From an uncultured Ruminococcus sp. (GTDB taxonomy: Bacteria; Bacillota; Clostridia; Oscillospirales; Acutalibacteraceae): 64,000 bases of DNA. Shown one piece after another: positions 56,466 to 64,000 of the stretch; the first letter of the stretch is position 1, and each line of letters opens with the position of its first letter. The position numbers and the translations under genes are program-made. The stretch covers positions 4,970 to 68,969 of the forward strand of contig CAJUGO010000006.1 of the NCBI GenBank assembly GCA_910585865.1. Direction: 5' to 3'. Under the pieces are notes generated by a model, which was not told the origin of the DNA, did no database searches, and saw only the letters and a list, made by a program, of their open reading frames with translations.

Positions 56466-58124
56466 ATGCGCAAAAACTTTATTACAAAAATTATTTCCGT
56501 TTTAACTGCGGCAGGATGCATGCTTTCAATATTTTCTGTTACGGCAGGCGCCGCCGTGATTGACGAAGGATTTGAATCCGTTACCAAGAATGCGGGCAAC
56601 CAAGCCTCTTTCTTTTCTGCCGAATCACTGCCTTCAAGCTATAATTCTGCGGATTTGGGCTATGTAACAAAAATTAAAGATCAGTCTTACAATGATTGTT
56701 GGGCATATGCGGGACTGGCAGCATTTGAATCGAAGCTGCTCAAAAACGGATATAATATTGAAGATATGTCTGTGGATCATTTAAATGTATGGGCTACACG
56801 CCGTCTGAACGGCAAGGGCTGGCAGAGGACATATACAGGCGACGGTTATACGTATATTTCGGCAGGATACCTTACCTCCTGGCAGGGCGGCGCCGAACAA
56901 AGCGACGCAGGTACTATTGACCTTACAAAAAATCTTTTCGGCGACGATATGCCGACTGACCTTACAAAATACGGTACTACTGCGATAAAATACCTTACAT
57001 CATATAATATTAATGAGATTAAACAGTCTATTATTGACAACGGAGGTGTTTTCACCTCATATGCTACTGCAAACAAATGTTACGGCTCTAATAACACTGC
57101 CTATTTTATGCCCCAGTCATACACAGGCAGTTATACCGGTCACTCAATTGAAATTGTCGGCTGGGACGATAACTATTCCAAAAACAGATTCAACGGCTCT
57201 GTAAACTCCAAGCCGCAAAACGACGGTGCATGGCTTGTAAAAAACAGCTGGGGAAATTACAATTCACTGGGCGGCTATTTCTGGATATCTTATGAAGATA
57301 AGTATGTGTTCGGAAGCAAATATGACCCAAGCTTTACCATAGAACAGGTTATTGAAATTGACGACAAAACAAAACTGAATCAAAATGAAATTTACGGAGC
57401 AACATACGGCTTTAACTACATTGACAGCAATGAAATTACATATATAAACCGTTTCAATTTTGAAGATGATTTCCGCACCCTTGACAAGGTAGTATTTGAA
57501 AGTGAATGTATAGGTGCAGATTATGAAATCCACTATATTCCCGTTAATAACAATACTCCTGTAAACAACAAAAGCGAATGGACTGTTCTTGACAGCGGAG
57601 TTATTGATTACAAGGGATACATCTGCTGTGACATTGACAATTTTAATATTCCGGATGCAGACGGTGCAATAGGTATAACAATTAATACGACAGCTTTAAA
57701 CGACGGTATTGACAAAAACAGCAGTGCCTATGTTAAAAACAGCATAGGAGTCGGCGAATGGCTTATTAAATCCAACAATATTTATTCTTTTTTAAACGAG
57801 TCACAACATGGTGAAAGTTATATTTATCAAAACAATAAAATAACAGATCTTATGGACTGGTACAGAATAAATAACAATGATACCCTCGGCGGTACATTTG
57901 TTATTAAGGCTGTTATGCGCGAAACCGATAAAGTCACACTGCTCGGCGATGCTGATCTTGACGGAAAGCTAAGCATACTTGATGCTACACTGATTCAAAA
58001 AAACATCGTACAGCTTGAGGAACTTAATGATATTCAGACTGCAAACGCCGATGTCAATAAAAACGGCAGAATTGACATAAATGACGCTACACTGATTCAA
58101 AAAGCCCTGGCTGAATTAGAATGA
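56466..58124 (+). CDS. Secreted papain-like (C1) peptidase with lectin-like domain and dockerin
   Basis: A 552-residue secreted cysteine protease. Signal peptide about 1-30, a C1A domain with catalytic C78 (SYNDCWAYAG), H226 (YTGHSIEIVGWD) and N260 (WLVKNSWGN), a lectin-like C-terminal domain of the type attached to such bacterial C1 proteases (about 300-480), and a type I dockerin at about 493-552 with Ca loops DADLDGKLSILDATLIQ and DVNKNGRIDINDATLIQ. The catalytic triad is complete, so activity is likely. The dockerin predicts attachment to the same cohesin scaffold as starch enzymes. I use the ATG at 56466 with GAGGAA. Confidence 0.94.
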   Translation: MRKNFITKIISVLTAAGCMLSIFSVTAGAAVIDEGFESVTKNAGNQASFFSAESLPSSYNSADLGYVTKIKDQSYNDCWAYAGLAAFESKLLKNGYNIEDMSVDHLNVWATRRLNGKGWQRTYTGDGYTYISAGYLTSWQGGAEQSDAGTIDLTKNLFGDDMPTDLTKYGTTAIKYLTSYNINEIKQSIIDNGGVFTSYATANKCYGSNNTAYFMPQSYTGSYTGHSIEIVGWDDNYSKNRFNGSVNSKPQNDGAWLVKNSWGNYNSLGGYFWISYEDKYVFGSKYDPSFTIEQVIEIDDKTKLNQNEIYGATYGFNYIDSNEITYINRFNFEDDFRTLDKVVFESECIGADYEIHYIPVNNNTPVNNKSEWTVLDSGVIDYKGYICCDIDNFNIPDADGAIGITINTTALNDGIDKNSSAYVKNSIGVGEWLIKSNNIYSFLNESQHGESYIYQNNKITDLMDWYRINNNDTLGGTFVIKAVMRETDKVTLLGDADLDGKLSILDATLIQKNIVQLEELNDIQTANADVNKNGRIDINDATLIQKALAELE

Positions 58125-58151
58125 TATTTATTAATATAAAGACAAAAATAT

Positions 58152-58199
58152 AAGACCCTGTATTGCAGAAAAACAAATTTCCGCAATACAGGGTCTTTT
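58152..58199. terminator. Bidirectional terminator between the dockerin protease and MmcQ genes
   Basis: AAGACCCTGTATTGC (58152-58166) and GCAATACAGGGTCTT (58183-58197) form a 15-bp perfect stem, followed by TTTGC on the plus strand and TATTTTT on the minus strand. Confidence 0.9.
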
Positions 58200-58213
58200 G
58201 CTTGAATAAAACA

Positions 58214-58573
58214 CTATCTGCCTGCCACTGCATCATAGCTTGCATCCAGCAATTCCAAAATCAAGCTGTCCGAAGCGCCGCCGTCAAGAATAATGCTTAT
58301 CCAATTATCCTTATTCATATGGTAAGCAGGCAAAAATCCTTTTTGCATCCGCAATGAACCAACAATTAGCGGATCACACTTTACGTTAATAATGTCAACT
58401 TTCCCTTCGCCGTTTAACCCAAGGCTTTTTTTGCTTACATTCATTACTATTGCATACCACTTGGCATTTGCAATGTTTCGCAAAACAGCGGCGTCGGGCG
58501 TCTTTTCCCAAAGATATTCGGGTTGTGTACCGTATTGTTCATTGACATACTCAAAAATCTCATATCTGGTCAT
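58214..58573 (-). CDS. MmcQ/YjbR-family protein
   Basis: A 119-residue protein of the MmcQ/YjbR fold (a CyaY-like domain that may bind DNA or ligands). Features are YVNEQYGTQPEYLWEKTPDAAVLRN at the start, KWYAIVMNVSKKSLGL, VDIINVKCDPLIVGSLRMQKGFLPAYHMNKDNWISIIL (the characteristic K.W segment), and SYDAVAG at the end. No enzyme activity is known. It is a single-gene unit converging with the dockerin protease. The ATG has an AAAGGA site. Confidence 0.88.
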   Translation of the reverse strand: MTRYEIFEYVNEQYGTQPEYLWEKTPDAAVLRNIANAKWYAIVMNVSKKSLGLNGEGKVDIINVKCDPLIVGSLRMQKGFLPAYHMNKDNWISIILDGGASDSLILELLDASYDAVAGR

Positions 58574-58621
58574 AACAAAATCCTTTCACTCTTTGCAGGG
58601 AGGTCATATTTTGTTATAAGC

Positions 58622-58996
58622 TCAGCATTTCCCTGATTTTATAAATTCAATTAATTCTTCTGTACTGTCAAAATCATCATAATCGCCATTTATTCCCTCA
58701 CGATGATACACTACACCGTTTTTTTCATTTTGTTCAAGACAGTCAAGCAAGTATTCTTCGCCATATCTCTTTATAAAAACAGTAAAAGCATATGGCTTGA
58801 TTTTTGATAACAGCCCTTCCCTGCAATCTGATTCACATTTATAGCAGTGGCTTATATTTTTTTCGAGCGAACATTTTCTGTTTTTACACCAGCTTGTGTC
58901 TCTGCAGTTTTCCGAATCACATCCGCCGCAATCTTCATTTTCCGAACACAAGCAGCATGCCAAACCGCATCTTGCAAATCCTAATTCTCTTTTCAT
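58622..58996 (-). CDS. DUF3795 cysteine-rich protein
   Basis: A 124-residue Cys-rich protein matching DUF3795: FARCGLACCLCSENEDCGGCDSENC then RDTSWCKNRKCS, CYKCESDCREGLL and a C-terminal helical part (AFTVFIKRYGEEYLLDCLEQN). Twelve or more Cys, several in CxxC spacing, suggest a zinc or Fe-S site. Function unknown. It lies between pfkA and the MmcQ gene on the same strand. Confidence 0.85.
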   Translation of the reverse strand: MKRELGFARCGLACCLCSENEDCGGCDSENCRDTSWCKNRKCSLEKNISHCYKCESDCREGLLSKIKPYAFTVFIKRYGEEYLLDCLEQNEKNGVVYHREGINGDYDDFDSTEELIEFIKSGKC

Positions 58997-59054
58997 CTAA
59001 ATCACCATAAATCTGATAACTATTTGTTGTCAAACAAATTAGTTCTATTTTAAC

Positions 59055-60134
59055 TCAGTCACCAAAAGAAATTCCCATCTTGCGTGCAGCTTTCACAACC
59101 TCACTGTCCTTTGGAACGGCTTTAAGCTTGCCCGCGATTTCACCCAGAGGAACAGCCACAACCTGATTATTTACAAGCGCAACCATATTTCCGTATTTTT
59201 TATTTATAATAAGGTCGGCTGCTGCAACTCCGAATCTGGTTGAAAGCAAACGGTCATATGCATCAGGACTTCCGCCCCTTTGGAAATGGCCGGGAACGGT
59301 TACCCTTGTTTCCTGACCCGTAGCCTGCTCAATCTCCTGTGCAATTTTATAGGATATTGACGGGTATTTCATCTCTGCAATAGCAGCTTTTTTCTTTTTC
59401 TTTGGCAAAGCAGCAAGTTCCTTGGAAATTGCCCCCTCAGCTACTGCAAGAATTGAAAAATTTTTGCCGCCTGCGGTGCGCGCCTTAATTGTTTTGATTA
59501 CGGAATCTATGTCATACGGAATTTCCGGAATAAGTATAATATCAGCTCCGCCTGCAATTCCTGCATAAAGCGTAAGCCAGCCAACTTTATGACCCATAAC
59601 TTCAACAATAAATACTCTTCCGTGGGAAGTTGCAGTTGTGTGGATGCAGTCAATTACATTTGTGGCAATGTCAACTGCACTTTGAAAACCAAAAGTCATG
59701 TCTGTTCCCCACAAATCATTATCAATTGTCTTTGGAAGAGACACAACATTAAGTCCTTCTTCACTTAACAGATTTGCTGTCTTCTGTGTTCCGTTTCCTC
59801 CTAAAACAACAAGACAGTCAAGATTGAGCTTTTTATAATTCTTCTTCATTGACGCAACCTTATCAACACTGTTTTCGTCAACTACTCTCATCAGTTTGAA
59901 CGGCTGTCTTGATGTACCCAAAATTGTACCGCCCATTGTAAGAATCCCCGAGAAATTTTCAGGCTTCATTTTCCTGTACTCGCCGTATATTAAACCCCGA
60001 TATCCGTCAATAATTCCGATAATTTCAACTCCATCATCACCGTAGTGCTGATACAGAGTTTTTGCAACTGCACGTATTGTGGAATTAAGCCCCTGACAGT
60101 CGCCTCCGCTTGTTAAAATTCCAACCCTTTTCAT
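59055..60134 (-). CDS. pfkA: 6-phosphofructokinase
   Basis: A 359-residue phosphofructokinase. Motifs are RVGILTSGGDCQGLNSTIRA, GYRGLIYGEYR, ILGTSRQPFK, VVLGGNGTQKTANLL, PKTIDNDLWGTDMTFGF and VEVMGHKVGWLTLYAG. The E. coli Gly104 place is Gly (GGNGT), pointing to ATP use, but PKTIDND has Lys at the place of Gly124, as in PPi enzymes, so the donor is not settled. It starts by a four-base overlap with the ppk stop, so it is translationally coupled. I use the ATG at 60134 with a GGAGG site; readings farther upstream lie in ppk. Confidence 0.93.
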   Translation of the reverse strand: MKRVGILTSGGDCQGLNSTIRAVAKTLYQHYGDDGVEIIGIIDGYRGLIYGEYRKMKPENFSGILTMGGTILGTSRQPFKLMRVVDENSVDKVASMKKNYKKLNLDCLVVLGGNGTQKTANLLSEEGLNVVSLPKTIDNDLWGTDMTFGFQSAVDIATNVIDCIHTTATSHGRVFIVEVMGHKVGWLTLYAGIAGGADIILIPEIPYDIDSVIKTIKARTAGGKNFSILAVAEGAISKELAALPKKKKKAAIAEMKYPSISYKIAQEIEQATGQETRVTVPGHFQRGGSPDAYDRLLSTRFGVAAADLIINKKYGNMVALVNNQVVAVPLGEIAGKLKAVPKDSEVVKAARKMGISFGD

Positions 60135-62299
60135 TCGTCTTTTTCCTCCTTTTTCACAGGAACAACAGGTGTTCCTACTGCACTCACATAGGTTTCTTTC
60201 ATAGCAGATTTCTGTGCTCTGAAAGCAAGCTTTGAAAAATACTTCTGACAATTAAGTTTCTTTTTGCCGCGCTTTTCAACCGGCACATATGTTGTATCGC
60301 TTAGCTGTCTGCGCGCATTGACTGTATCTTTAAACGACACGGAAATAATCTCCTGCACACGCTTTTTAATATCATTGTCCTCAACAGGAAACACAAGCTC
60401 TACCCTTCTGTCCAGATTTCTCGGCATCCAGTCGGCACTGCCCATATAATAAAGCGGATTGCCGTTGTTTTCAAAAATAAATATTCTGCTGTGTTCAAGC
60501 AGCTGTCCTACAATTGACACTACTTTAATATTTTCGCTAAATCCCTTTACATTGGGTATAAGGCAGCATATTCCCCGAACAATAAGGTTAACCTTTACAC
60601 CGGCATTTGACGCACTGTAAAGCAGGCTGATAATCTGAGGATCGACAAGTGAATTTACCTTAGCAGTAATTGCAGCCGGCAGTCCGAGTTTTGCATTTTC
60701 TGTTTCGTGCAGAATCATAGCCTCAAAAAAAGTTCTCATGCCGTTCGGCGCAACAATAAACTTATTGTACTCGGGCGGGAAAGAGTAGCCGGTAAGCACA
60801 TTAAACAACGAAGACGCATCAATGCCGTATTCTTCCCGGCAGGTAAACATTCCAATGTCAGTATAAAATCTTGCTGTGCTGTCGTTGTAGTTTCCTGTAC
60901 CCATATGCAGATAACGGCGGATACCGTCCTCATCACGGCGCACAATAAGACAAATTTTACAGTGAGTCTTAAGACCTGTAAGTCCGTAAATTACATGGCA
61001 TCCTGCTTTTTCAAGCTTGTTTGCCCACTGAATATTGTTTTCTTCATCAAACCTGGCTTTAAGCTCGACTAAAACCGTGACCTGCTTTCCGTTCTCTGCG
61101 GCTTTTATAAGCGCCGCAACAATTGGAGAATTGCCGCTCACACGGTAAAGTGTCTGCTTTATCGCAAGAACATTGGGATCAGCAGCGGCTTTTCTTACAA
61201 AGTCAACAACTACACTGAAACTTTCATAAGGATGATGTACAAGTCTGTCCTTTTCCCTGATTGCCTTGAAAATATCATCAAAACCGCAAAATTCAGCAGG
61301 CGGATTTACCGGAACGATAGGCTCAAAGCATAGATTTTCACAATTATCAATACGTGCAAATTTTGACAAAAATGTCAAATCAAGAGGACCCCTCTGAAGA
61401 TAAATTTCACGTTCGGTCACTTCAAGTGCGTCAACCAGAAATCTTCTGATTTCTTTGTTGCATTTTTTGCTGAATTCAAGCCTGACCGGCACGCCCCTTT
61501 TTCGCTTGCGTATCGACTTTTTAATTTCAGCCATAAGATCTTCGGTGTCCTCGTCAATATCAAGGTCCGAATCTCGTGTGATTCTGAATGCATCATACTG
61601 TTTAATATTGTACAGCTCAAAAAGCTCACTGAGATGTGCCTCAATTACTTTTTCAAGCAAAATAAATACTCTTCCTTCTCCTGACGGCAGTTCAAGGAAT
61701 CTGGGTAATATCGACGGCACCTGGACTACCGCAAAAAACTCTTCATTTTGCAGATTGGTAAGCCGTACCGCAATATTCAGACTTTTGTTTGCAAGCATCG
61801 GAAACGGTCTGCTTGTATCGACAGCCATAGGCGTCAAAACCGGAAATACTATTTTCCTGAAATACTCGTCAATAAATTCACGCTGATCACCGTCAAGAGT
61901 ATCAATTTCCTTAAAAGTAATTCCGTTGGCACGAAGTGATGGAATAACCGATCGGTTATAGCAATTGTACTGCTTTTTGGCAAACTCATGAATCTTATAC
62001 GAAAGTCGGTCCATTATTTCATCCGGGGTGAGTCCCGACGCGTCACGCGTTTTTCTGCCGTGATGAATCTGATCAAGTACACCTGCAACACGCACCATAA
62101 AAAACTCATCAAGATTTGACGCCGTAATTGACAGGAAATTACATCTTTCCATAATAGGATTATCTTTTTTTACAGCTTCTTCAAGTACTCTTTCATTAAA
62201 ATCGACCCAGCTTAGTTCCCTGTTATTATAGGGCATTTTCTGCCATTTGCTTATTATTTTTGTTTTTTCAGCTTTCTTTTTATTGTCTGACCCTGACAT
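60131..62299 (-). CDS. ppk: Polyphosphate kinase 1
   Basis: A 722-residue enzyme that makes polyphosphate from ATP and works in reverse. N-terminal PPK1 domain: YNNRELSWVDFNERVLEEA, RCNFLSITASNLDEFFMVRVAG. Catalytic region: LYRVSGNSPIVAALIKAAENGKQVTVLVELKARFDEE, the autophosphorylated His in KTHCKICLIVRR, and HMGTGNYNDSTARFYTDIG; the second half includes NLIVRGICCLIPNVKG and MGSADWMPRNLDRRVE. The length is close to the family's usual 690-720. The gene is directly upstream of pfkA. Confidence 0.96.
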   Translation of the reverse strand: MSGSDNKKKAEKTKIISKWQKMPYNNRELSWVDFNERVLEEAVKKDNPIMERCNFLSITASNLDEFFMVRVAGVLDQIHHGRKTRDASGLTPDEIMDRLSYKIHEFAKKQYNCYNRSVIPSLRANGITFKEIDTLDGDQREFIDEYFRKIVFPVLTPMAVDTSRPFPMLANKSLNIAVRLTNLQNEEFFAVVQVPSILPRFLELPSGEGRVFILLEKVIEAHLSELFELYNIKQYDAFRITRDSDLDIDEDTEDLMAEIKKSIRKRKRGVPVRLEFSKKCNKEIRRFLVDALEVTEREIYLQRGPLDLTFLSKFARIDNCENLCFEPIVPVNPPAEFCGFDDIFKAIREKDRLVHHPYESFSVVVDFVRKAAADPNVLAIKQTLYRVSGNSPIVAALIKAAENGKQVTVLVELKARFDEENNIQWANKLEKAGCHVIYGLTGLKTHCKICLIVRRDEDGIRRYLHMGTGNYNDSTARFYTDIGMFTCREEYGIDASSLFNVLTGYSFPPEYNKFIVAPNGMRTFFEAMILHETENAKLGLPAAITAKVNSLVDPQIISLLYSASNAGVKVNLIVRGICCLIPNVKGFSENIKVVSIVGQLLEHSRIFIFENNGNPLYYMGSADWMPRNLDRRVELVFPVEDNDIKKRVQEIISVSFKDTVNARRQLSDTTYVPVEKRGKKKLNCQKYFSKLAFRAQKSAMKETYVSAVGTPVVPVKKEEKDE

Positions 62300-62454
62300 A
62301 TAATCACCGCCGAATTTTATATATTTTCCTATACCAGTATATTATATATTTAACAATTTTTCAAGCAATATTTTAAAGTAATAAGTGAATTTATACCAAA
62401 TCTACTAAAATAATAAAAAGGATTATCTTGACAGCTTATATGATAATTTTCATA

Positions 62455-62488
62455 AAACAAAAGCAGAATACTGTAATCAGTACTCTGC
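62455..62488 (-). terminator. Terminator of the CHAP-dockerin gene
   Basis: GCAGAATACTG (62463-62473) pairs with CAGTACTCTGC (62478-62488) with one mismatch and a four-base loop; on the minus strand TTTTGTTTTAT follows. It lies 88 bases after the stop. Confidence 0.7.
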
Positions 62489-62576
62489 CTGCCAAGAAAT
62501 TTTCATTTTATTTTCATCTTTACTGTGAAAATGAGTTATAGAAAAATTCATATATATAGCCGTATTCGATAAACCG

Positions 62577-63680
62577 TCAGCTGACAAGATACTTCTGCAT
62601 ACAGGTGACATCAAATATATCGACCTTTCCGCTGAAATCAAAGTCAGCAAACTTTACCTGTTCCTCTGTAAAAACAGCCTGTTCAACAATATATTTTTGA
62701 ATTTCGGTTGCATCCTTTATATCAATTCTGCCGTCATAGTTCACATCTCCCACACCAAGTCCGTTAGAAACTGTTGTCTGCGGCGCTGAGGTAGGCTGTA
62801 CTGTTGGTTTTGCCGTTGACGGCTGAGCTGTTGACGGCTGCACTGTCGGTTTTGAGGTAGTCGGCTGTACAGGCTTTGCTGTTGTCATCTCATTTTCAGG
62901 AAGTGAAGAAATGTATACACAGTAATCCAGAGCTACCCATCCGGTCTTACCGTTATATGTTGTATACCCCCATGTATAACCTTCATTAACCTTAATTTTT
63001 GTAACCGTAAGTTTTGCATTGTTTGGAACAGAAGTTACATATCCAAAGCTTGTCCCTGCACCGCTGCGCATATTAAGCGTGGTTGACACATTGGTTTTAT
63101 AAACTCCCTCAGTGTAATTTTTTGGAGACGTTGTAGAAACTGTTTCGGAGTCGAAATCGCCGATATAAATATACCCCTGGAAATTCCAGTTTTTCTCACC
63201 GGCGTTAGGATCAGAAGTTTTCGCTGTGGTAAGATAGAAATTTGAATAGTTCCAGCCTGAATTTGAAAAAGTAATTGTGCCGTTTTCTATTTTTTCAACT
63301 ACAGCAACATGACCTCCGCCGCTGTAAGTCCAGCATGCAATTGCACCAAGCTTTGGAGTTTTGCCGTATTTATAATAATTGTTTGTAATATTATAATCGT
63401 ACCACTCATCCGCGTTAAAGTGACATAGCTTAGGTTCGCTTTTAAGGAGCTCATAGGCCCTGCCGAATGCATACGCAGTACAGTTAGGCATACCGTAGCC
63501 GTATTTGTAAAATATGTTTTTATCACTGTAATAATAGCTGTTTGTTGAAGCAGGAGCAGAAAGTCTGGGGCTGAATGCCGACGCTGCATTTGCAAAAAAA
63601 GACATTGAAAAAATACATACAAATAACAGTACGGCAGTAACCGCAGCAGCAGAAACTCTGCGTGACAACAAGCTCTTCAA
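62577..63680 (-). CDS. Secreted CHAP amidase/peptidase with SH3b and dockerin
   Basis: A 367-residue secreted hydrolase. Signal peptide about 1-33 (RRVSAAAVTAVLLFVCIFSM), a CHAP domain with catalytic C67 (MPNCTAYAFGRAY) and H124 (GGGHVAVVEKI), a bacterial SH3 domain at about 190-270 (TTLNMRSGAGTSFGYVTSV), a Thr/Pro-rich linker (QPSTAKPTVQPT), and a dockerin at about 308-367 with Ca loops DVNYDGRIDIKDATEIQ and DFDFSGKVDIFDVTCMQ. Such enzymes cleave peptidoglycan cross-links or stem amides. I use the TTG at 63680, seven bases after GAGGTG; the ATG at 63686 is only one base from that site. Confidence 0.9.
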   Translation of the reverse strand: MKSLLSRRVSAAAVTAVLLFVCIFSMSFFANAASAFSPRLSAPASTNSYYYSDKNIFYKYGYGMPNCTAYAFGRAYELLKSEPKLCHFNADEWYDYNITNNYYKYGKTPKLGAIACWTYSGGGHVAVVEKIENGTITFSNSGWNYSNFYLTTAKTSDPNAGEKNWNFQGYIYIGDFDSETVSTTSPKNYTEGVYKTNVSTTLNMRSGAGTSFGYVTSVPNNAKLTVTKIKVNEGYTWGYTTYNGKTGWVALDYCVYISSLPENEMTTAKPVQPTTSKPTVQPSTAQPSTAKPTVQPTSAPQTTVSNGLGVGDVNYDGRIDIKDATEIQKYIVEQAVFTEEQVKFADFDFSGKVDIFDVTCMQKYLVS

Positions 63681-63686
63681 AATCAT

Positions 63687-64000
63687 GCACCTCTTTTTAT
63701 AATATCGGATTAACACTCAAAAAATTACTAATTTGTAACATTTTTATTTTAACATAATACTGCATAAAATGTCAAAGAGCATATGTACCGAAAATAAAAA
63801 ATACAAAACCGCTGTTTGATATAAATTATACAATTTTTGATATAATCTCAACTAAAAAAACTAAATAATTTGCTGTTTATAAAATTTTTCGGAAACCATA
63901 TAAGTAAAAACGACAACATAACGCCTTATCAGGTACAGGCAATCCCCCGGACTGTTTTCTTAACGCTCGCCTTCGAGTCTCTTCCGCCGCATATTTTATG
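63687..64000. other. End-of-window spacer
   Basis: A/T-rich up to about 63905, then a GC-richer block to the end (CAATCCCCCGGACTG, CTCGCCTTCGAG hairpin). No tRNA cloverleaf, and no frame I can support. It may be the start of a gene or RNA that continues outside the window. Confidence 0.3.

Noticed and set aside
63890..64000. tRNA gene at the right edge
   Set aside because: TTCGAG and a CCGCCGCA-like end caught the eye, but no paired T-stem or acceptor stem can be drawn.

Overview
The window looks like a chromosomal segment of a low-GC, endospore-forming gut Clostridium-class bacterium of the Ruminococcus/Oscillospiraceae group. Ruminococcus bromii or a close relative fits best. Three lines of evidence support this. 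(1) There are three dockerin-bearing secreted proteins, a CBM26-dockerin protein beside a secreted GH13 alpha-amylase, and an intracellular GH13 enzyme, all features of starch-degrading 'amylosome' species. (2) There are sporulation genes: spoIIAA-spoIIAB-sigF, spoVAD, gpr and spoIIP. (3) There is a Firmicutes-type ctsR-mcsA-mcsB-clpC stress operon. The species is inferred; there is no rRNA gene here to confirm it.

Layout: 1-4.5 kb has a YeiH-type transporter fragment, an acetyltransferase, a lipoprotein and the sigma-F operon. 4.7-10.2 kb is a housekeeping cluster on the minus strand (phosphoesterase, holB, ricT, ferredoxin, tRNA/rRNA methyltransferases, folC), similar in order to the holB-yaaT-yabB-yabC region of Bacillus. 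10.3-17 kb has three small unknown genes, proBA, a shikimate kinase-like gene, pyk and an MBOAT acyltransferase. 17-25.5 kb has an M23 peptidase, a cytoplasmic alpha-glucosidase, mecA, valS, a leader-peptide/hairpin element, a CD3324-type regulator and a GNAT enzyme. 25.6-30.2 kb is the CtsR stress regulon. 30.5-38 kb has vanW, spoVAD, a PAP2 phosphatase, a GT-C membrane protein, trpS and an aminotransferase.

38.1-42.7 kb is the most unusual accessory locus: a small secreted DUF2712-like protein behind a perfect consensus promoter, followed by three overlapping polytopic membrane genes, an ABC ATPase and a membrane-anchored BspA/LRR_5 protein. It looks like a dedicated export, immunity or signalling system around a secreted polypeptide of unknown function, and it is my main candidate for an undescribed system. 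43-45.2 kb has a DHHW/SGNH-type protein and a NUDIX hydrolase with a pyrophosphatase-like N-terminus. 45.6-49.7 kb is the starch locus. 50-56.3 kb has rarA, glyA, dusB, a TEYIEP-repeat surface protein, spoIIP and gpr. 56.4-63.7 kb has a dockerin-bearing papain-like protease, two small genes, a translationally coupled ppk1-pfkA pair and a dockerin-bearing CHAP hydrolase.

The genes link in several ways. MecA (20.3 kb) is a predicted adaptor for ClpC (25.6 kb). The gpr-spoIIP pair, spoIIA operon and spoVAD act at successive sporulation stages. The amylase, the CBM26-dockerin protein and the cytoplasmic GH13 enzyme form an outside-to-inside starch route. The dockerin protease and CHAP protein suggest that the scaffold system also carries non-starch hydrolases. 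No tRNA, rRNA, CRISPR array, prophage or transposase gene was found. All assignments come from reading motifs by eye; no database search was run.
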